Shown here piece by piece: positions 7,216 to 12,623 of a DNA stretch of 16,250 nt. Position 1 is the first letter of the stretch, and each line of letters begins with the position of its first letter. The stretch is from DATGIQ01 sp035295665 (GTDB lineage Bacteria > Planctomycetota > Planctomycetia > Gemmatales > Gemmataceae). Made by a program: the position numbers and the translations under genes. The DNA lies in NCBI GenBank assembly GCA_035295665.1, contig DATGIQ010000296.1, positions 1 through 16,250 of the forward strand, given 5' to 3'. The notes under the pieces are model-generated. The model saw only the letters and a list, made by a program, of their open reading frames with translations. It ran no database searches and was not told the origin of the DNA.

Positions 7216-8649
7216 ATGGCATCTTCGCTGTGGGCTACCTGGCGATCTCGAGCAAGCTGGACCCGAAGTATGGCAGCACAACGACGGCGGCCGCGCTCCT
7301 GTCTGGCAGTGGAATCGCTTGAGAACCGCTGTCTGCTCGACGGGATTCCGATCATTCCCAATCTTCCATCGAAGTTTCTGTCCGCTTCGACAGTGCCGGC
7401 CAATGGCGATCTCAATCCATACGGCGTAGCCTTTGTCCCAAGGGGATTTCCCGAGGGAGGTCCACTCCATCCGGGCGACATTCTCGTCTCGAATTTCAAC
7501 AACAACGTCGCCGGCGGGAACTTGCAGGGGAGGGGTACGACCATTGTCGATCTTTCGCCCACCGGCAAGCAGACGCTTTTCTTCCAGGGTTCATCGACAC
7601 CGGGGGACCTTGGTCTAACGACTGCTTTGGGCGTGCTGAGTCGCGGCTTTGTTCTCGTCGGCAGCCTCCCGACGATCGATGGCATGTCGAGTTCGATCCA
7701 GAAGCCGGGCGCGCTACTCATCCTCAATAGTCAGGGCAAAACGGTGATGACGCTCCGGGATTCTAAGTTCCTCGATGGGCCGTGGGACTTGACCGTCAAT
7801 GACGAAGGCGATGAAGCTCAGGTATTCGTTTCCAACGTCCTCAGCGGCACCGTGACGCGCCTTGATTTGAGCATTCCCGAGCATGGCAACCCCATGGTCA
7901 CCGGAAAGGTACAGATTGCCTCCGGCTACACGAAGCGTACGGACCCCACGGCGCTGGTCCTCGGTCCCACCGGTCTGGCCTATGATGCCGACAGGGAGAT
8001 TCTCTATGTGGCCTCGACGGCGGATAATGCGATTTACGCCATTGACAATGCCGAGGACCGTACGACCGATGCCAAGAAAGGGACCAAGATTTACTCGGAC
8101 AGCAAGCACTTGAACGGCCCACTGGCTTTGACCCTCACGCCGAATGGCGATTTGATTACGAGCAATGGCGATGCGTTCAATCCCAATTCTACGGTGCCGC
8201 CGAGCGAACTCATTGAATTCACGCCGAAGGGGCATTTCGTTGCCGAGTTGCAGGTCGATACGGTGCCCGGCTCCGCTTTCGGCCTGGCTTTGGAAACTGC
8301 GCACGACCAGATCCATTTCGCTGCCGTGGACGATAACTCTAACACGCTCGATATCTGGACGATGAACGTGGACGCCGACCCGGATGGGAGGTCTACGGCC
8401 CCAAGCCGCCCGGCCATCCCCGAGCTGCCGAGCAACGACTTGATCGGAGCCTCGCCGAATGCAAACCGTCTTGTGGTGGGCGAGGCAGCAAGCACGATGA
8501 TGATGGTCCCGGCCAATACGGCGGCGCTGGAACAGCTTTTCGCGGAAACTGCCACGACACTTCCACGATCATCGCTTACGAGTCAAACATTGCCGGTATC
8601 GATAGAAACTGAGATCGGCAACCAGGATGTTTCTGGGCCGGCACTTTAG
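7216..8649 (+). CDS. Secreted NHL/SMP-30-like beta-propeller protein with LEPR-XLL-type N-terminus
   Basis: 477 residues. ATG 7216 is fixed by AGGAGGT 6 nt upstream. The basic N-terminal region is followed by VESLENRCLLDG (residues 32-43), a variant of the planctomycete LEPR-XLL/LEDRCLLS motif found at the start of large exported or surface proteins. The rest is repeated beta-blade sequence with recurring patterns such as NPYGVAFVP, GDILVSNFNN, GPTGLAYD..ILYVAST and NGPLALTLTPNGDLI. This is consistent with a six- or seven-bladed NHL-like propeller ending about residue 390. A Ser/Thr/Ala-rich tail follows with no C-terminal anchor. No catalytic residues can be assigned; a binding or structural role outside the cytoplasm is inferred. 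The gene stands alone. Confidence 0.85.
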   Translation: MASSLWATWRSRASWTRSMAAQRRRPRSCLAVESLENRCLLDGIPIIPNLPSKFLSASTVPANGDLNPYGVAFVPRGFPEGGPLHPGDILVSNFNNNVAGGNLQGRGTTIVDLSPTGKQTLFFQGSSTPGDLGLTTALGVLSRGFVLVGSLPTIDGMSSSIQKPGALLILNSQGKTVMTLRDSKFLDGPWDLTVNDEGDEAQVFVSNVLSGTVTRLDLSIPEHGNPMVTGKVQIASGYTKRTDPTALVLGPTGLAYDADREILYVASTADNAIYAIDNAEDRTTDAKKGTKIYSDSKHLNGPLALTLTPNGDLITSNGDAFNPNSTVPPSELIEFTPKGHFVAELQVDTVPGSAFGLALETAHDQIHFAAVDDNSNTLDIWTMNVDADPDGRSTAPSRPAIPELPSNDLIGASPNANRLVVGEAASTMMMVPANTAALEQLFAETATTLPRSSLTSQTLPVSIETEIGNQDVSGPAL

Positions 8650-8690
8650 CACTGCGGTCCCATCATTGTGCCTGCAAAAACGGACCCCTG

Positions 8691-8754
8691 TCATGGTCAA
8701 GCTCCCACAAGGAAGAGGACCTTCCCTATCGGCTCGAAGGGAGCTTGACCATGA
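8691..8754. repeat. Perfect 16-bp inverted repeat
   Basis: The arm TCATGGTCAAGCTCCC at 8691-8706 is the exact reverse complement of 8739-8754. The 32-nt spacer contains its own 5-bp hairpin (8711-8715 with 8721-8725). It lies directly after the minus-strand sigma remnant, whose TAG is at 8761-8759. Downstream on that strand a run of five T follows about 10 nt later. It may be the terminator of that gene or the end structure of a small mobile element. Confidence 0.65.
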
Positions 8755-8758
8755 CCGT

Positions 8759-9300
8759 CTACAGCCGCACCACCCCATGTCCGCGGCCCCGGCGCCGATC
8801 CAGTGCGGCACGGCTCGCCGACAGCCAGCCGAGATCGATCCGTTCCTGCTCGACTTCCTCGAGAGTGGGATTCTGCAGGGAGCGTATGACCTCGCCCAGG
8901 AGCAGGTCTGCGAATTTCTGGCGTGCCCGGTGCCGCGCCTGGCGAACCGCGTGGACCGTGAACGACTTGCCCAGCTTCTGGCCCAGTTGTTCGGCCAGCG
9001 CGGCGGATTCGAGCAACCGATGTGTTGCTCCTTCAGACGCAGGAGGGTATGGCAGGGCTGGCCGGTCTTTTGCTCGACGTGTTCAAGAGCCGACCCACTT
9101 CGCGCCCACAATTCCTCGTTCCAACTTCGTAGGAATGCACGTTCGGCATCGGTCATCGCTTCGGGCATTCCCGCCAGCTCTGCAAGCTCCAGCCCGAGTG
9201 CTTGCGGCCGGATGTACTGGCGCCGCCGGTAATCCGTGGTCGAGAATGACTTCCCAGCGGCGGCCTTGAGATCAGGTACAATGCGTCCGCATTTGGCCAC
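8759..9300 (-). pseudogene. Frameshifted, 5'-truncated planctomycete sigma-70-family gene
   Basis: Two minus-strand frames together spell the C-terminal half of a planctomycete sigma-70-type protein. From 9300 to about 9016, frame A reads KSFSTTDYRRRQYIRPQALG, then TDAERAFLRSWNEELWAR and TGQPCHTLLRLKEQH. From about 9016 to 8759, frame B reads ESAALAEQLGQKLGKSFTV, then the HARHRARQKFADLLLGEV-like region and NPTLEEVEQERIDLGWL. In intact relatives these are continuous (a recalled pattern). A one-base shift near 9010-9020 breaks the frame, and the total of 542 bp is not a multiple of three. The first recognisable codon is GTG 9300; no sigma region 2 is found upstream. It is therefore a relic and should not make a working factor. 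Confidence 0.65.
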
Positions 9301-9526
9301 CTGCCGGTCCGTTCTGGAAGCAGCTTACCAAGCGCGTTTGTGAGGAAGCGAGCCAGCCACGGACAGGCTCGTTCTCACTCCCAGGAAAATCCGTGCGCGC
9401 CTGTACCAATTCTGAGAAAACCCGGTAGAAGAAATCAGCATGGGCAGTAACTAGCTCTCTGTTCTCCTCCCATTCTGTTGCATCCTCTCGCTGCGAACCG
9501 CTGTGCTCCGATGGGCCACGCGGGTT

Positions 9527-9542
9527 TGGCACTTCCTTTGCA
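9527..9542 (+). promoter_or_regulatory. Candidate sigma-54 (-24/-12) promoter
   Basis: The sequence TGGCAC-TTCCT-TTGCA matches the RpoN consensus TGGCAC-N5-TTGCW at every defined position, with GG (9528-9529) and GC (9540-9541) separated by the required 10 nt. The start site would be near 9553. Many planctomycetes encode RpoN. No enhancer-binding site was identified. Confidence 0.45.
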
Positions 9543-9583
9543 ATCGGGGATCGGCGACTCCCGTTCCCTTGCACGGAAAGCCG

Positions 9584-9611
9584 TTGACATCGTCCGGACC
9601 GGGAGTAAAAA
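9584..9611 (+). promoter_or_regulatory. Candidate sigma-70 promoter
   Basis: A perfect -35 TTGACA (9584-9589) is followed after 16 nt by TAAAAA (9606-9611), a 4/6 match to TATAAT. Transcription would start near 9618, ahead of the terminator-like hairpin and the Rieske gene. Confidence 0.4.
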
Positions 9612-9667
9612 GGTCCCCGTGGGCAAGACACCCGTCTGCCACTCTTTCATCGAAGTTGAGAAAAGGG

Positions 9668-9699
9668 CCAGAGCATCACCCAGGCTCTGGTTTATTTTT
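9668..9699 (+). terminator. Intrinsic terminator or attenuator upstream of the Rieske gene
   Basis: Arms CCAGAGC (9668-9674) and GCTCTGG (9684-9690) pair perfectly over 7 bp with a 9-nt loop, followed at once by TTTATTTTT (9691-9699). It is oriented to stop plus-strand transcripts, yet no plus-strand gene lies just upstream. It would therefore end a short leader RNA or act as an attenuator 95 bp before the Rieske start. Confidence 0.6.
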
Positions 9700-9794
9700 G
9701 AAGCGGTTGCTGGGGGCGGGAGACCGTGGTCCCGTAACCACGATGTTCTCGCTGTGGACCTATTGAAGGAAGAGGAAGGAAGTAGCGAGTTGCC

Positions 9795-10406
9795 ATGTCT
9801 GAGCCAACCAACGTGACCGGGACAGCGCCCGCCGCCTCTTCCAAGCCGGCGCCGCCGCCCAAACCGGCGCCCCCGGTGAAAACGCCGGGCAAAGCGGGTA
9901 CCGAACGGCGCATTTTCTTGTTTGCCTTTTTCGGCGCTCTCTTCGGCAGCTGGATCGCCGTGGCTTGGACCGCGCTGACGCTGTCGATGCTGGGCATGGT
10001 CCTGGGCACGGTCCGGTTTCTGTTCCCGAATGTGCTGTCCGAGCCGCCCAGCAAAGTGAAGGCCGGCTTCCCGGATCAATATGAGGAAGGCAAAGTCGTC
10101 GATCGTTTCAAGGACCAGAATTTCTGGGTGGTCCGCTACCAAGGAATCATCTACGCGCTCAGCACGACCTGCACCCATCTGGGCTGCACACCGAACTGGC
10201 TGGAGCGGGAAGAAAAATTCAAATGTCCGTGCCACGGCAGCGGCTTCAAGATCACCGGCGTCAATTTTGAAGGTCCGGCCCCCCGGCCGCTGGAACGTTG
10301 GGGCATCAGCATCGCGGAAGATGGCCAGCTGCTCGTGGACAAGAGCAAAAAGTTCCAAAAAGAGATGGGGCAGTGGGATAACCCGGAGTCGTATATCAAG
10401 GTGTAA
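9795..10406 (+). CDS. Rieske [2Fe-2S] protein of a cytochrome bc/b6f-type complex
   Basis: 203 residues. Residues 1-35 are a Pro/Ala/Lys-rich cytoplasmic tail. ERRIFLF (Arg38-Arg39) resembles the twin-arginine signal of Rieske proteins, followed by a membrane helix about residues 40-75. The soluble domain carries CTHLGC (Cys126, His128, Cys131) and CPCHGSGF (Cys144, Cys146, His147). The cluster ligands are Cys126, His128, Cys144 and His147, with Cys131-Cys146 as the disulphide. The Tyr usually found at the last position of the second motif (CPCHGSxY) is Phe151 here, while Ser149 is kept. The protein passes electrons from quinol at the Qo site to the c-type cytochrome. First gene of the unit. 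The ribosome binding site is weak: AGGA-rich sequence lies about 14 nt before the ATG. Confidence 0.93.
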   Translation: MSEPTNVTGTAPAASSKPAPPPKPAPPVKTPGKAGTERRIFLFAFFGALFGSWIAVAWTALTLSMLGMVLGTVRFLFPNVLSEPPSKVKAGFPDQYEEGKVVDRFKDQNFWVVRYQGIIYALSTTCTHLGCTPNWLEREEKFKCPCHGSGFKITGVNFEGPAPRPLERWGISIAEDGQLLVDKSKKFQKEMGQWDNPESYIKV

Positions 10407-10408
10407 CC

Positions 10409-10485
10409 TAGTCCGTAGTCCGTAGCCCGTGGTCCGTAGCCAGATCGCGACGGACGACGGACGACGGACTACGGACTGCGGATTA
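10409..10485 (+). repeat. Heptanucleotide-repeat hairpin between Rieske and cytochrome b genes
   Basis: The 93-bp gap between the two genes is almost filled by an imperfect inverted repeat: arms 10409-10443 and 10451-10485 (28 of 35 positions complementary, plus G-U pairs) around a 7-nt loop. The left arm is built of 7-nt units, GTCCGTA at 10411, 10418 and 10432 with a variant GCCCGTG at 10425. The right arm has units CGGACGA, CGGACGA, CGGACTA, CGGACTG from 10451 to 10478. It has no U-tract and so is more likely a repeat element or RNA-stability structure than a terminator. Confidence 0.85.
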
Positions 10486-10499
10486 AAGGCTACCGAAAA

Positions 10500-11273
10500 A
10501 TGTCTGTCGGCGATTACATTCGCAGTTCGCAGGTTTGGAAGAGTATTTTTCGCCATCCGGCTCCGCGCGACCGGCGCAATCGCGTCGTGGTGATGCTGAC
10601 AAATGTGTTCCTGCACCTGCACCCGGTGTCGGTGCGGAAGAGCGGCATCGCGTTGAGCTATACGTGGTGCATGGGCGGCATCACGTTTTTCCTCTTCCTG
10701 GTCGAGACGGTGACCGGCGTGTTGTTGATGTTCTATTATCGGCCCACGCTGGAACATGCTTACAACGATATCTTGCTGCTGCGCGATGTGGCCACGCTCG
10801 GCGTCCTCCGGGAGCTGCACCGCTGGGGCGCGCATGCCATGGTCATCACGATCTGGCTACACATGTATCGGGTGTTCCTCACCGGCAGCTATAAACCACC
10901 GCGGGAATTCAACTGGGGAGTGGGAGTCATCCTGCTCGTCTTGACGTTGTTCTTGAGCTTCACCGGATATCTGCTGCCGTGGGACCAATTGGCGATCTGG
11001 GCCATCACGGTGGGCAGCAACATGGCCCGTGCCCATCCCTTTGTCGGACACGAAGGTCCGGGCGCCTCGTTGCTCCAGATTGGCGGTGTGCCCTTGATCC
11101 ATTCGGGGGCAGATGCGCGGTTTCTGTTGTTGGGAGCCCGAGCCGTGGGCGAAAATACGTTGCTGCGCTTCTATGTCTTGCACTGTGTCGCCGTCCCCTT
11201 GGCCGTGGCCTTGCTCATCGCCGTCCATTTCTGGCGTATCCGTAAGGATGGCGGCATCAGCGGACCGCTGTAA
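10500..11273 (+). CDS. petB: Cytochrome b6-type diheme cytochrome b
   Basis: 257 residues, slightly longer than plant or cyanobacterial cytochrome b6 (about 215). Four membrane helices lie at about residues 58-80, 110-130, 140-162 and 223-245. Heme ligand pairs are His107/His121 in helix B and His228/His243 in helix D. The second pair is separated by 14 residues, the b6-type spacing (13 in mitochondrial-type cytochrome b). YTWCMGG places Cys57 where cytochrome b6 attaches the extra heme c_i. Other b6 signatures are FYYRPT, TGYLLPWDQ and the terminal ISGPL. Extra residues lie between helices C and D (about 178-218). It oxidises quinol at Qo with the Rieske protein and moves electrons across the membrane to Qi. 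It is 93 bp after the Rieske gene and 18 bp before the next gene. AAAGG lies about 11 nt before the ATG. Confidence 0.93.
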   Translation: MSVGDYIRSSQVWKSIFRHPAPRDRRNRVVVMLTNVFLHLHPVSVRKSGIALSYTWCMGGITFFLFLVETVTGVLLMFYYRPTLEHAYNDILLLRDVATLGVLRELHRWGAHAMVITIWLHMYRVFLTGSYKPPREFNWGVGVILLVLTLFLSFTGYLLPWDQLAIWAITVGSNMARAHPFVGHEGPGASLLQIGGVPLIHSGADARFLLLGARAVGENTLLRFYVLHCVAVPLAVALLIAVHFWRIRKDGGISGPL

Positions 11274-11291
11274 GTTGGAGGAGCTTGTTCG

Positions 11292-12617
11292 ATGCATGGT
11301 ACCGCGGAACTTCATGGGTTCGGGAGCCTCTCCGAATGGCATTCGGTGCAGACTAGCCTGGGCATTTATTACCTGCTGGTCATGCTCTTGAACCTGGGGT
11401 TCGTGGCCTACTATCTTTACGGCAAACGGGACCGCACCCAGGTCGTGATCTGGAGCGCGGTCGCGCTGGTCTTCCTTTTCCATGGCGTGATCTATCTCCT
11501 GCATCAGGGGCCCGCGCTCTCCGAGAGCTTCCGCGCGTTCACCACGCGGCTCATGGGCGCCTGGGGTGGACAGGCCGGACCCATCCTGTACACCGGCCTG
11601 TCCGTGGCCGGGTTCATTGCGCTGCTCTATTTCCGCCGGGCGTTTGCTCAGCCGGCGGTCGGCTGGGCTGTCCTTAATATCGCCCTCCTCGCCGGCGGCT
11701 GGAGCATGACCGATCCCGAGTTCCGCAAAATCATTGTCAAGGAAGATAACGTCCCGATCACGATTTTGATCTTCACGGTGGGCTACTTTACCTGGCTCAG
11801 CATCCACAAGATGGTCCTCAACGACGACCGCCTGGCCAAGGGCGCGCCGCCGATGGAGAGCCTCGAAGACGAAAAAGTCCTGGTGTGGCCGGACCTGGTT
11901 TACACCGAGCTGATCGCCATGATCGTGGTCACGTTCCTCTTGGTAATCTGGGCGGTCGCATTGAAAGCTCCCTTGGAGCAGCCGGCCACCAGCGCCAAAG
12001 CGCCCAATCCATCGAAGGCGCCCTGGTACTTCCTCGGTCTCCAGGAAATGCTCGTCTACTACGACCCGTGGATGGCCGGCATCGTGCTTCCGCTCATGAT
12101 CATCAATGGGTTGGTGGCCATTCCGTATATCGATTTCAATCAGAAGGGCAACGGTTACTTCACATTTAATCAGCGGAAGTTCGCGATCACGGTATTCTTG
12201 CTCGGCTTCGTCGTCATGTGGGTAACGCTCATTGTGCTGGGCACCTTTCTGCGCGGCCCCAACTGGAATTTCTTCGGGCCCTATGAGAACTGGGATCCGC
12301 ACAAGGTCTTGCCCCTTAACAACGTCAACCTCTCCGATTACTTTTGGCTGGGCCTGCTGAAGCAGCCGTTGCCGGATGCGTGGTATATCCGCGAACTGCC
12401 CGGCATCATCGTGGTGCTGGCGTATCTCTTTGTGTTGCCGCCGATCCTGGCCCGGACCGTCTTGCGCTCCTTTTTCATTCGCATGGGCTTCGTTCGTTTC
12501 ATCCTGCTGGTGAACCTTCTTCAGCTCATGGCCGCCTTGCCGCTGAAGATGGTTCTCCGCTGGGCCATCAATCTCAAGTACGTCGTCTATATCCCCGAAT
12601 ACTTCTTCAACATCTAG
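11292..12617 (+). CDS. Extended subunit IV-like (cytochrome b C-terminal) membrane protein
   Basis: 441 residues against about 160 for cytochrome b6f subunit IV. About ten membrane segments are visible. Residues 1-200 form an N-terminal block of roughly five helices (about 22-43, 51-70, 97-113, 122-138, 154-172) with no family I recognise. VWPDLVYTE (198-206) then opens the subunit IV-like part. NPSKAPWYFLGLQEML (239-254) occupies the PEWY position, with APWY at 243-246, so the usual Qo glutamate is missing. Helices follow at about 262-280, 297-320, 370-392 and 400-422. The segment GPNWNFFGPYENWDPH (322-337) resembles non-photosynthetic bc homologues. GGAGGAG 8 nt before ATG 11292 is a strong ribosome binding site. 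It completes the quinol site with the b6-type protein. Confidence 0.85.
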   Translation: MHGTAELHGFGSLSEWHSVQTSLGIYYLLVMLLNLGFVAYYLYGKRDRTQVVIWSAVALVFLFHGVIYLLHQGPALSESFRAFTTRLMGAWGGQAGPILYTGLSVAGFIALLYFRRAFAQPAVGWAVLNIALLAGGWSMTDPEFRKIIVKEDNVPITILIFTVGYFTWLSIHKMVLNDDRLAKGAPPMESLEDEKVLVWPDLVYTELIAMIVVTFLLVIWAVALKAPLEQPATSAKAPNPSKAPWYFLGLQEMLVYYDPWMAGIVLPLMIINGLVAIPYIDFNQKGNGYFTFNQRKFAITVFLLGFVVMWVTLIVLGTFLRGPNWNFFGPYENWDPHKVLPLNNVNLSDYFWLGLLKQPLPDAWYIRELPGIIVVLAYLFVLPPILARTVLRSFFIRMGFVRFILLVNLLQLMAALPLKMVLRWAINLKYVVYIPEYFFNI

Positions 12618-12623
12618 GAAGCC

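Larger units (their letters stand above)
9301..9794. other. 494-bp gene-free leader region of the cytochrome unit
   Basis: No intact gene is supported. Short minus-strand open frames (for example AHADFFYRVFSELVQARTDF around 9370-9450) could be old coding remnants but are not recognised. The 3' half holds a sigma-54-like site (9527-9542), a sigma-70-like site (9584-9611), a terminator-like hairpin with U-tract (9668-9699) and a small hairpin (arms 9725-9730 and 9737-9742), all ahead of the Rieske gene. Confidence 0.55.

Noticed and set aside
8627..9269. Plus-strand ORFs of 201 and 174 codons
   Set aside because: They are antisense to the sigma-factor remnant, which has recognisable segments in two minus-strand frames.
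9478..9816. A 112-codon plus-strand ORF before the Rieske gene
   Set aside because: It reads through the terminator-like hairpin and overlaps the Rieske start; composition is not protein-like and no family is recognised.
10411..10484. The heptamer array as a CRISPR
   Set aside because: Units are 7 nt with no spacers and inverted halves; this is a hairpin repeat, not a CRISPR array.
9435..10835. A 466-codon minus-strand frame across the Rieske gene
   Set aside because: Antisense to the Rieske and cytochrome b genes. Its RRPSSV-like section is just the translated heptamer repeat.
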